From Poecilobothrus nobilitatus (taxonomy: Eukaryota > Arthropoda > Insecta > Diptera > Dolichopodidae): DNA of 64,000 nucleotides. Made by a program: the position numbers and the translations under genes. The notes beneath the pieces were generated by a model. It was given only the letters and a program-made list of their open reading frames with translations. It had not been told where the DNA came from and made no database searches. Location: assembly GCA_947095535.1 (NCBI GenBank), contig OX352773.1:207596093-207660092 (forward strand), given 5' to 3'. This document shows, in pieces, positions 47,124 through 58,770 of the stretch; position 1 is the first letter of the stretch, and every line of letters begins with the position of its first letter.

Positions 47124-50100
47124 TTTATGTATTTATTGGTTAAAGGTGTTTATCTTTCGGTAAAATTTAATGTACTGTCATATTACATATAATATGTATA
47201 CGCAGAAAATTAATTTAAAACAGAAAATCAAGATACTATTTTTCAAGGATACATGATGCATCTTATATATTATATACGCTAAATGGTAATCGAAGTAAAA
47301 TTTTAAAAACAGTTAATAATTTTGATTTTATTTTTTTAGTTGCGTAATGCTTTCCAAGTTTATTTCGTTTTCAATTTTTTTTTTTGTAAATTTTCGTGAG
47401 CATAATCCAGAAAATTTGTTTGTTCTCAACCTGATCCTTTTAGTATTACTATAATGTAATTTTTTTTCAATTTTCAATAGGTTGCGTCCCAAAATTTGTT
47501 CTAACAAAATTTCAAATTTAAGAATAGAATTCACATTTCTTTGGAAGCATTAAATTGAAGAAGCCCACAGAATCGATACTGAACTGTAGCTTGGAATTCT
47601 GATTGTAAAAGTGATAAAATAACTATAAAATAATTATTAAAATAAGAATTCAATACAATTCATTAATATTGATTTTTTATTTAGCTCTTTACTTTTACTT
47701 TTATTAATATAAAAACAATTTTAAATAATGTTATGAAGAAATATATATATCTACAATATTAAAAAAACGTTTATTAATTTAAAAAAAAAAAAATTAAATT
47801 GAAAATAATCTTTAAACCAAAATAAAAGAAAATAAAAATAATTAATTCCCAAGCTTCCGATATCATTATGCTGAAAAAAAAAATTGTTGTTAATATATAT
47901 ATATATATAAATATACATACTTTTCAATCATATATTGCTGTACGTAAAACTAAATCATATATAATAATACATCGTATATGTACATATTATAGTATACCTT
48001 TTTTTTTTTATGTGATGCATTTTCCATTCTTATCTTACTAACCAGATTCTACCAACTTGAGTAACCAAAAAAAAAAAATAACATTAAATTTTTTTGTAAA
48101 ACATCAGGTCTTAAACTATCTGGACCCTAATTTAATATCATCTCTGCTCTTGAAATAATTTCTGACTGTCTGATGCTTAATTTTTTATTTTATTTATGGT
48201 GAAAAATCTTCTCGCACCATCTAAAATTGCTCATTAACATTTTCTTCGATTATCATCAGTGAAAATCGTATTCGTATTTTCAAAATTTAGTTTAAGGTTT
48301 TGGTTTTATTTTTTTTATGTTATACGATGTATACCTACTTAATAAATTTTCACACAATTTTTTTTTTTTTTATTTAAAACTTATGACTTAGTATAACGAA
48401 GTATTTTTAATAGTAAAATATTGAACGCTAGCTGAAAGTAACGGTTTCGAAAAAATTGGACGATTAACTCTGCAATATTACATGCGGGAGTTACCCGATA
48501 AGTAAAAAAAATAGTAAGGAAACAGATAATGACTATAGTTGAACGAGACGACACGAACAGAAACATCGTTAATGTAATCAGTAGATCCTCGAATTGTGAT
48601 CTTTTTAATTATCTTGAACTAAAAATATATTGTTTCAGTAGTAACTTAATATGCTAGTTTAGCAGATGGGGATTCTGAAAATTAAAGAACCCTTTGTATA
48701 GGTGTCAGGTGCTAATTGAATTTTAGCTATAATAAATTATAATAAACAAAATTATTATTAAAATATAAAAGTGTAGTGCGGAATATTGCAAAGGAATATT
48801 TTGAATATTTTTACACTTGAGAAAATAAAAGTTAATATTTTTTCTTTTTTATTTTAAATCCAAATTTCATCTATATCGGAGTATTAGAAAGGTGATGAGT
48901 TTTCTTTAATTTGGTTTAATATAAAATGCAACAAATATAATTTTTTTTTGATTTAATAAGTCAATGGCTTAGAGTCATCTTAGGATCTTACTTTTTGAAT
49001 AAATTCGTTTACGTTGTATATTTTGGTAGAGAGTTTTTATTAAATGAGTCAAAAGAAACCCATATAATATATACAAATACAGACGTAAATATTAACTTGT
49101 GGTTGATTAAAAAATAAATGTTTCTTTTTTTCGATCGACCATTTTAAAATAAAAAGCAAACTTAAAACTGAATCATAATATACTCGTATATACATATATA
49201 TATTAATATTACGAGTTTTAATATAATATAAATATATATATATATGTATATATATGTATATCTATTATAGAAGTACAAGAATAATACTATATAGTAAAAG
49301 GACTAAGATATTCTGTTTTTTATTATTTGCTAATATACAGAAAGTTTTACATTTTAAATAATGGTGTATAAAAGTATTTTTGAGTTTTGTTAAATGTAAA
49401 GTATACCAAACAATACTATTAATATCAATCAATATCAAAATCAATAATATATTGATATTTTTATTATCAGATGTACAAAAGTTGCTTTCTGATGCACATA
49501 GTTCGGTTTCTTATAATACTTGTAGCTTGTTTTTAACGGATGAGACAAATCTTTTATGTGGATTGAAAAGTACTAAAGTAATAATTGTTTCTTTTTATTT
49601 CAGAGTTTGATTTTTTAATTGATATCTCATATATATTGTGTAAAATATCTACATATTCATATATATTATATTATATTTTATACATATAGGGATACAAATA
49701 AAAGATTTATGTTAAACACAAAAACAGTTTAACCTATACATGATGAGGTTATTGCAGCTTTTTTTTATTCACTTTTTAATTCAATGAGTGATAAAAGAGT
49801 TTGATAATATTGAAAGTAAAAGAAAAAAAAAAACTTAAATTAATTGACTACTGGTGATACTTTGTTCTTTTTGTTTTGTTTTAACTTGTAAATTATATCA
49901 GAGCCATTAAGTCTCCACAATTCGATTGGTTTTTACTTTTAGCTACTGTTTATTTTTATCCTCATTGCCAAAAAAAAAATTTTTTTTTTCGCTTTTATTG
50001 ATTGTGAAACTGAACTGGTAAATGATGTAGGGTTCCTTTTCGGCGTTATATTCTTTTTGTTTATATTTTGCATAATTTTTTGTTGTCTTCGGAAATGCAT

Positions 50101-52927
50101 ATTGATCTCCAAATGAAATATGTATATACATATATATATTTTTTGAATAATTATTTTTAAAAAGAATTAAAATATGTGTTTGTAAACTATTTAGATTAAA
50201 AATATGCTAAATAATTCAAAATTTCAATGGTTCTTATATTGGTATGCAAAGAACGACATCCCTTTTTTTTTGTATTTGGTTTAAAGTTATATTTTATAAA
50301 TGATGTATAAAAATTTTTGTTATCTTTTAAATATCTCAATTAAAAGATTTTAAATTATTTTTAAAAATTTTCATATTAAATTAATGAATCAATGATATGA
50401 AAATTTTGCAAATTAATTAAGAAAAAAATGTTGTTAATTGGATAATATTCTAAAAATGTTGAAAGGTATGAAAAACGTTAAAGAGTGTAAATCAAAATTT
50501 CTTTAAACTAATTTAAGTTATCTTTTAATTATTTTTAAATATTCTGAAAATATTTAAATTAAAAAAAGCTTTTAAAAACTCAAAATGTGAACACTTTTCG
50601 AAAATTTGAAGAAATTTATATCTTCAGCAAAAACATATAGACAATAAATGTAATTGTCTATATTAGATATTTTCGAATATTGTTTAATAAAGTTTCACTG
50701 GCCATTTAGTAAACAAAGAAATTGGTAATTGACTTAAACAAAATTCACGACAAAAATTCAAAAATTTATAATGTATGAGTTCTTAAACATATACATAATA
50801 TGTATTATAATATGAATACTTTTATTAACGAAAATTTTTCTTTGTATATTATATATACCTTTTTTTTAAAAATAAAAGAAAACGATTCAGATCTATAGCG
50901 ATTTGCTTTAAAAATCTTTGAAACCTCTATGTTTATAGTTCATATTGGAGAACTATTATTATAAAAAGGCACTACCTTACTTTTGAAAAGGTAAATTGTG
51001 TAGAAGTACGTTAAATTTTCAATCAAGTAATAATAATTATTGGATTTTTAAATATTATAGCCACTTGATTCTTTTTCAGCGGTTAGAATTCGAAAACGTT
51101 CCTAAACTATTTTTTAATACTATAAAATTCTTTCATAATTTCTGTTATAATATTAATAACTTATAAAATTCTATAGACAGCTTCCACATTTCCAAAATAT
51201 TAATATATCCTCCAATCGTAAAAAACTAATGTGTTAGTTAGATTGTTCTTTACAAGTTTATCAATCTCCTAAGACATTTAAACTTTCGGCATAGAAGAAG
51301 GAATAGTTTGTTATATAGCTTTATTATTATGTAGAATAATCAAGAAAAATGTCCACTATTGAATTACACTATTACTTACATAAATAAAAATACTTATTAA
51401 AAATGAAGCACTTTCATATAATATGTATCTTGATTAAAGGGACAACATAAATTATACAAAATTCACTTATGTTTTACATAATAAAATGTTATGAAAAATA
51501 TAATTCGAGTACAAATATTATTTTCTATTTTCTACTAATATTAACTATTTAATAACTGCCCTTGATTAAAACAAATATAATTATGTAAAATATATTTTTC
51601 TGTTATTTTGTTCAATTTATTTTATGAACCTAGGCACTTAAGAGAATTAAAAGCGAACTCAATAAATAAAATGAAGAAAATTTCTATATGTATAATTTTT
51701 AAAATACCTATACCTACCTATATGTTTATCCAAAAATTTATTATATCAATATATATATATATAAATAACTTATAAGTTAATATAATATATACATAACTTA
51801 TATATTCATAACTTATAAGTTTGTATATAAAATATTTCAAAATTTATTTACAAAAGAGAACCCGAAAATGATTGCGTGATACTTAAAAGATAAAAACTCC
51901 GCCTCACTAACTTAAAATAGAAATATGAAGAAAAAACAAAACTACAAAATTATGTATAGTCAGTTTTTTTTCACTTTTTGGAAATTATTTAATATTTTTT
52001 AAATTATTAAAAGAAATTATAGTACAAGTATATATATACATATATATAAATAGGTGTTTATCATGTGTATTATTGTAATACTAAAAAAATAAAAGTAAAG
52101 CAAAAAGAGAATGGCCGCCTTATTTATTACATTAAATTAAATGAACACATATATTATATGCATATTGCCTATATTGATTTGATACTTTAAGTTTTTATTT
52201 AAATTGCCTTGGTTATCTCGTTTTTTTTTGGGTTCTAATTAAAAATAACACATACATATTCTGAGTGTCGGGTTAACTATTAAAATTATTTACTAACATA
52301 TTGGCTAGATATATAGATTAAAATTATTTGTAAAGTTAAGTTGTTAAAGGCAAATGCTTAAATTAATCTGTAAAGATTCATAAAATCTAGTTGTTTATAG
52401 ACATACCAATGTAATGAATGTAGTATAAATGAAGGCTTTCAATGTTTCTTTTATTTAATGCCGATGGTTTAGTGAAAATTGAAGAAACTAAAATTAAATT
52501 TGTACGCTTGATTTTAAGTTTATTAGTTTAATTAAGTTCCAAAAACAAACCAAAAAATTAAAGAAATGTACTAAATATTCACTGATGACAGTAAATTATG
52601 TATTTTATTAAACTTATAATAGCAATTTTGACTTTATTCCAATATAAAATTTAAAAAAAAATAGGACGGGCAATAAAATATAAATTAATAGTCTTATAGT
52701 TCTAGGATCTAACCCTATATAGGAAATATTTGAGCTTAAATTCTAAAATACTGTAACTAAAATACGAATGCTATGTCCAAGCCAATTACAAGCAATCAAG
52801 GATTATAACTATAAAACTTAAAAAGGTAGAGGTAATGAACAAAAATAATCAATAGGGGCTTGTTAAAAAAATATGGCTGGCTGTTAATAATTCTTTCGAT
52901 AAATTACAAAACGTCTTGGGAAATTTT

Positions 52928-52930
<3 letters not shown>
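47124..52930. other. long AT-rich stretch, no supported gene
   Basis: No gene is supported. Possible isolated exon-like islands: 49470-49582 on the plus strand after TTATTATCAG, containing TCSLFLTDETNLL; and a 70-bp island at 49866-49935 resembling 57878-57955. TA microsatellites occur near 49195-49260 and 46550-46590. Confidence 0.4.
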
Positions 52931-52967
<37 letters not shown>

Positions 52968-53001
52968 TACTTACCATATATATATATATATACCTACCAT
53001 A
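52931..53001. repeat. (TA)n microsatellite
   Basis: Almost pure TA/AT dinucleotides from 52931 to about 52992, broken once by GATACTTACC. It borders the LINE insertion site. Confidence 0.9.
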
Positions 53002-53709
53002 CCAGAAAATGCTTTGACGAGCTTAAGAATGTAAGTAATCAATTCAATGTTACATTACTGTGGGTTCCGGGACATAGGAACATCGCAAGAAATGAACATG
53101 CTGATGAGTTAGCAAGGAGGGGCTCCAGCCTAAATGCTTCACTGGCGGAACAGGTAGAGCCCCCGCTAAACAGCGTTAAGAGAGATATCTTCCTCCACTT
53201 TTTGTTCTTAGCAAATAGAAGGTGGAACGAACTAGCCACATGTTGTACGGCCAGGAAAGTCTGGCCATCGTATAATAAAAAAAGAACCGAAAATCTATTG
53301 AAGCTATCCCGACGGAACATAGCCAGAACAATAGGTGTGTTCACGGGCCACTGGCCAATTGGTGAACATGCGGCCAGAATAGGTATCCCATTCAATTCAT
53401 CCTGTCGCAGCTGTGGTGAACAGAATGAGAAAGAATCCATTACACACTTCACCTGTAAGTGCCCAGCGCTGGCGAGGGCCAGAATAGCAATTCTGGGTAG
53501 CCATCAATTCAACGATCTTAGTGATCTAGCGGTTAAGCAACTTGCAGAAATGGTAAGGTTTCTTAACGCAACGAAATGGATCTAAAATTAAACTAATATA
53601 GCTATATTATAAGACTTGTGGTCACGGAAGTGGTAGCAAAACGGTGCTAACGCGCTAATTGGGGTCACTGCCAGGAGCGGCGGTGGCCAGCCACTCACAC
53701 CAACCAACC
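53002..53709 (+). mobile_element. 5'-truncated non-LTR retrotransposon, 12-bp target duplication
   Basis: ATACCTACCATA occurs at 52990-53001 and again at 53710-53721. It brackets a 708-bp insert containing the last 193 codons of a LINE polyprotein and a GC-rich 3' UTR of about 120 bp that ends CCAACCAACC without a poly(A) tail. Severe 5' truncation with a target duplication is typical of target-primed reverse transcription. The intact frame and perfect duplication imply a fairly recent event. Confidence 0.88.
53004..53585 (+). pseudogene. LINE polyprotein C-terminus: RNase H end and CCHC motif
   Basis: The open frame starts at the truncation point (RKCFDELK) and ends at a natural stop, 193 residues. 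LLWVPGHRNIARNEHADELA (residues 18-37) is the last part of an RNase H domain, with H24, N30 and D34 at the conserved positions. A C134-x2-C137-x10-H148-x4-C153 zinc motif follows. This order fits RNase H-bearing LINEs such as the I, LOA or R1-related clades. The reverse transcriptase and endonuclease are absent, so it is a dead copy. The first AT-repeat part of the larger frame (from 52860) is flanking DNA. Confidence 0.85.
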
Positions 53710-53721
53710 ATACCTACCATA

Positions 53722-54365
53722 AAAATTGCATTTTCAACTGTCAAAGTATATTCAAATGAACTAAAGGAAGCTAATGAAGCATTGGGTCATCAATCTACAT
53801 TCTTTATTAAATCAGTCAAAATAATTGAGAAAAAATAATAAGAAATTTTGTAATATAAAATTTTAAAAAAATTTCTAAGTATTTATTTTACTTTAATATA
53901 AGTTAAAGGCAAACTTTATTTTCTATAATAATAATTGTTCTTATATTGTATCATTACCTATACTATAGAAATATTATTTAAAAGTACAGTTTATAATTTA
54001 AAAAACTTAATGACAATATAAAATTTATTGTAACTTGTAAATATAACAATTGAACCATATTGTTATGGTATTGCCCAAAATTTTAGTTATATGTATATAT
54101 ACAATATATGTATGTATATATTACATAGTTTAATACAAAAGTTTATATTTTGGTTATGTTTTTTTTGTTATTATTTATTATAGAAAGTTGTTAACTATAA
54201 TATAAAACAACACATTAAATTTTTTCTTAGCAAATTAAATTTTATGGGTACCGGTTTTTAATATTCACATGACCATATTTATGATTGACAGTTAAAATAG
54301 AATCTATAATTGCCAAGTTCCGATTTAAGATCAGACAAAAATAAAATGTTTTATACTATTTTAAA
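53722..54365. other. AT-rich stretch; short protein-like frame
   Basis: A plus-strand frame from about 53724 to 53839 reads a varied stretch (YSNELKEANEALGHQSTFFI) ending in TAA. There is no start or clear acceptor. It could be an exon end or chance. Nothing else is seen. Confidence 0.3.
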
Positions 54366-55425
54366 TGGGAGTCCACTTAAATCCCAAGAAAGAAAAAATC
54401 TAAAAAAAAGAAAATCCCAGTGAAAAGAGTCCCAAATTTCAAAATTCCAAGTTACGAAATCACAAAAAAAAAAATGTTGATGTTACAAATTCCCAAGTAA
54501 CAAAATAATGTCTTTTTACACATTTAAAATTTAAAAATAATCAATAACATTATAATAAATTATTACTTTGTTTACATATTTTTAATATATAAGTATTTAT
54601 TACCTAGAATTATGATAGTGGTAAATACAGGTTGGTATACTAGTGTACTGGTAATTACTGGTTGATATTGGCAGGCACCGGTAGTACTGGTAAGCATTGG
54701 TAAATACTCGTAGTACTGTTAGGTACTGGTAAGTACTGATTGGTAGTTGGTACTATAGTTGGTACTGGTAGTAATGGTAAGTACTAATAAGTACTGGTAA
54801 GTACTGGTAAAGTTCTGGTAGCTTCCAGTATTAGTATTGTTACTGATACTTGTATTTTCCAGTACCAGTATTGTCACTCAGGTATTTGAATTTTACAGGT
54901 ATTTAAATTTTACTAATATTTTTTGCAGTATCAGTACTATGGTACTTGAAAATTATCAGCTCTGCCTGCTATAAAATCCTTCCTCTGAATTGGGATATAC
55001 ATATACTATTTTAAATGTTTTATTGTTCAAGTATATGGATCTTATAAAAATTATTAGGAAGAATTCTAGAATTGGTATAAAATCAGAGTTCCATTAATTT
55101 GTTTTTTGGAGGTTTGGGGACGGTTGTCCTCACTAATTTAAATGCTTTGCTGTTTAAGTGTTTGTATTATGTACAAAAAAAGATTGTTATGCATTTTAGA
55201 GTTAGTTACAAGATCGGGCTTAAACGCTTTATCCAGAATCTATATATGCGAAATTTTGAATTAGGAGGGATTAGATTTGCTTACAAAATCAAAGTATAGG
55301 AAATAATTTTTCTTGGTATTTTATTTCACTTCGATTTTTGTTTTTTTTGGGATATTGTACATTTTGAATTTTATTTTTGGGATTTTGAGTTTGCGTTTTT
55401 GAGTTTGGGATTTTGATGTTAGGAT
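54366..55425. repeat. composite repeat: TACTGG-type repeats and TTACAAAATC-family units
   Basis: 54620-54800 is a degenerate run of GGTAAGTACTGG-type words on the plus strand. At about 54825 it flips to CCAGTA words until about 54945. TAGAGTTAGTTACAAGATC-family units follow (55066, 55191, 55268). Degenerate AAATCCCAA words at 54375-54500 and TTTGGGATTTTGAG words at 55350-55425 are inverted to each other and may mark the ends of one element of about 1.05 kb. Confidence 0.5.
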
Positions 55426-58400
55426 ATCAGTCCCAAACCATTTTAAGTTATAGATTTAGCTCCGTTCGATTTGTCTATTCTATCATCTAAATTTTTGTGA
55501 AAATTAAAGGTTCACTTGTCTTTTTTTTTTTTCAGTTTATTTAGGCGTATAGAAAAATAATATAATCATTTTGAGTAATATTTATGGGTATAGTAAAAAT
55601 TATTTTAGTCGGTTTAAACAAAATAAAAGAATAGATAAAGAGAAATAAATAAAAAATTTTGAATACTTAAGAAATGTTTTATATTCATACATATATGTAT
55701 ATATAATTAATTTTAAATGACAGTATTATTTCTATAATATTATACATATATTGATATTCTTTTATTTGGAAATGTTGTTGGTACATATACATTTTTGTTT
55801 TTGTTTATACTTAATTTTTTTTTTAAACCAAGTTTACAAGCTTAGAAAAGTGTAGTGTATTCTGTTTAATATCAATAAGAAGTACAAAGAAAAAAAAACC
55901 AAATATTTAATAATATAAAATTTTTATTAATACAATCAATAAAATACCAAAAGTAATGTAGCATTTTTATTTTATTTATTATATATTTAGTAAATTTAAT
56001 TTTTTTTTTATACTTTCCTATAAAATAATACTATATAATTTTATAAATGTCAATTTAATATATGCAATTTTTTTCTTAGTGTAAATTCCTTTAAAAGATC
56101 AAAGCAAAATTAAAATCAAAATTTATATTTCCACCTTTGAAGTTATTAATTTTTCTTTTTATATTACAAGTTGATGAATTTTGTATTGTAAGGCGGTAAC
56201 TATACATATTACTTTTTTTATTTTTTTATTCTTCTCAATAGGTAATCCTCATCACGTTATACAATAACAGTTTAGCAAAAAAAAATTTATTTTTTTTTTT
56301 AAATAAAATTTTGCCAATATTAAACATAAATATAATACATACATACATACAATTTTTTAAATTTGACAATAAATTTTACTGTCAAATCCTTACAAGTTGT
56401 ACATACATTTGTAAAATATTTTTATTTTATAAAAAAAAAATGTTTATGTAGAGATTCATAATACAATAATTCACAAAATTTATGTAAAATCTGCTCTTTT
56501 AATTTTTAATAGATTTTTCAATAAATTTTGGATATTAGCTTATAGTGACCACTGTGCTATTACGGTCAATAAAATATTTTCTAAGTGTACTAAAAATGTA
56601 TTTTTAATCTTAAAACGTCAAACTATAGAATTTTTATAAATCAAATTATAGACTTTATTAATTGAAGAAATATATAATATATATTTTTCTAATGGATGTT
56701 TAAATTTATCGTTTAATTAAAACTTTAAATTTAACATCGATTTGCTGAAAGTAAGGTGCTTGAAAATACGAGAGGAATATTATAGTAAGTTACTTAAAGA
56801 AAGTTATACTTTTATTCCGCCCCGCTTCAGAAAGATATGAACTGTAAAATATCGAAAATTTGCAATATTTAGACATTCTACGCCAACGTTTTCTAAAGGT
56901 CAGATTCAAATATTCAAGTTTAAACATTTTACATGTGCTTTACATTTTGTAAAATAATATGTTGCAATTTGTTTAATTTGTGTAAAATTAATTAACTATA
57001 TTTTAGTTTGGATGCATTTACGAAACCATTTTTAGAAATGTCAAATCTAGTACTAAAAATATTTGCCAATTGTTTTTAATTCACCTTCAATAGAATTGTT
57101 TAAGCATTTTAAAAGTATAAATAGATTTAACTGAAATTGATGTTAATATTTCTTTTAAATATGGTCAGAAAAAAATTTACCCTCATTCAAAAATGATCTC
57201 TCATTGTACATATTTTGAATGTACATTTATGTTTTTAAAATAACTTTAAACTATATTGTAAGGTTAAGATTGAGAATGAGCAATTTTGAAGAAATATGTT
57301 ATATATAAATTTATCCTACATATATTAAAACAAAGATCTCAATCCCAACTATATAAAAGAAATTCTTAATAACATGTAAAAATTACTATATATATTTAAT
57401 AATGGTTTTTTAATTGGAAACTAAAATATTTTTATAAAAATAAAAAAAAAAAAAATAAAAGCAAAACAAAATTAAAAATTTTTTAATCAATAAATTTTTC
57501 TAAAAAAAAAAAATTCTGTTTCTTGTCGTTCACTTGTTCCGTCTAATTTACACGACATATTTGTTTGGAAAATTATTTAGCATATCGATTAACTATATTA
57601 TATGCAATCCTAAAACAAACAATTTATGAAATTTTTAATATTAACATCATACCAAATAATAATTGCTAAGAGGAAAGTAAATATGGATATCCAACTATAT
57701 AGGCTCATATACAAATTCAATGGTAAACGATGTACCACAAGAATCTAAAAAATTTTTTAGATTTTTTATTATTTTGTTTGTTTTAAGGATTAAATGTCTC
57801 AAAGAGGAACCAAAAAAAAACTGCGATACAACGAACTGCGTGAATGAGCTTTAAATTGTTATTATTGTATTTTTTGCTTTTGTTTTGTTCTAACTTGCAT
57901 GTGATACAATTTACTACCAATAAGGGCGCCTTGACATACTGATTGGTGGTGGTAAGTTATGGACATGAATGTTGCATGATCTTTTTCATAATTTTTATTT
58001 TTTTTTGTAAAATCTTTTTTATTTTTATTTAAATTGTTAGTTTGTGCTGTTCTTATTATATGACATGTCATAAATATATTTGAGACAAAAAAAAAAACAA
58101 ATTAATGAAACTAAAACAAAAAGAAAAAACAAAAATGTCTTAAAGGATAAGAGGTCATACATAGTAAAATTTAAAATGTGTACATATGTACATATTCCTT
58201 TATGATTGTTCATTATAAATATTGTGTTGGTTTTGTAATAAAAAAAAAACCAAAATTAAAACTTAATATTAGGAAGTATTTCCAACATATCGCCAGAATA
58301 TAAAAACAATAAATAAATTTGCATAAATATTTGGAATTATTTTAAATAAAATATTAGAATAAAATATTTATTGTCTTATAAGGTATTACCTCCTAAGCGC

Positions 58401-58576
58401 AATGAGCGCATATATAGCCATTACGCAGAAATACTACTTCAAAAGTTAAATATATGGAAAACAATACAAATGCACACCGTATAGCCATCGCACAAAAGTT
58501 GATCAACTTTTAATTTTAACGAAATATTTCAACTTTGACAGATAATTGTTGCCACTCTGAAATGCACTAAAAAAAA
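55426..58576. other. long AT-rich stretch, no supported gene
   Basis: No gene is supported. T-rich acceptor-like sites precede short open stretches near 56247 and 57788, and GGTGGTGGTAAGT near 57945 looks like a donor, but no consistent exon chain could be built. 57878-57955 resembles 49866-49935. Confidence 0.4.
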
Positions 58577-58748
58577 GAGGGCCTCGGTGGCCTAGTGGGT
58601 AAGAGCGTATAAAATACACTGGAAACACCAAGGGAGTGTGCGTTCGAATCCCAGATACGTCGTAAGAGTTATTCCTCCTTATGATATTTACAGCCACGCC
58701 TGAACAGGAAAGGCAGTGTAATTTCCTGTTCACATTTATGTGGCAGAT
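58577..58748 (+). mobile_element. tRNA-derived SINE
   Basis: TGGCCTAGTGGGTAAGAGC matches a pol III A box and GCGTTCGAATCCC a B box, about 45 bp apart. A tRNA-unrelated body follows (GCCACGCCTG, GGAAAGGCAGTG, TGTGGCAG). AAATGCACTAAAAAAAA before the element (58560-58576) and AAATGCATTAAAAAAAA after it (from 58749) form a nearly perfect duplication of about 17 bp. The minus-strand frame at 58733-58503 is an artefact of the SINE. Confidence 0.85.
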
Positions 58749-58770
58749 AAATGCATTAAAAAAAAAAAAA

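Noticed and set aside
52440..52540. 31-codon plus-strand frame starting ATG
   Set aside because: It is too short and in AT-rich context; frames like this are expected by chance.
57787..57855. Plus-strand terminal exon (about 21 codons, CLKEEPKKNCDTTNCVNEL)
   Set aside because: The composition is suggestive, but no upstream exon in frame was found and the minus strand is equally open.
58577..58640. Functional tRNA gene
   Set aside because: A and B boxes are present, but the acceptor and anticodon stems do not form a proper cloverleaf, and a SINE body with target duplications follows.
58503..58733. 76-codon minus-strand frame with GIRTHTP
   Set aside because: It is a translation of the reverse strand of the SINE's tRNA-like part, a familiar artefact.
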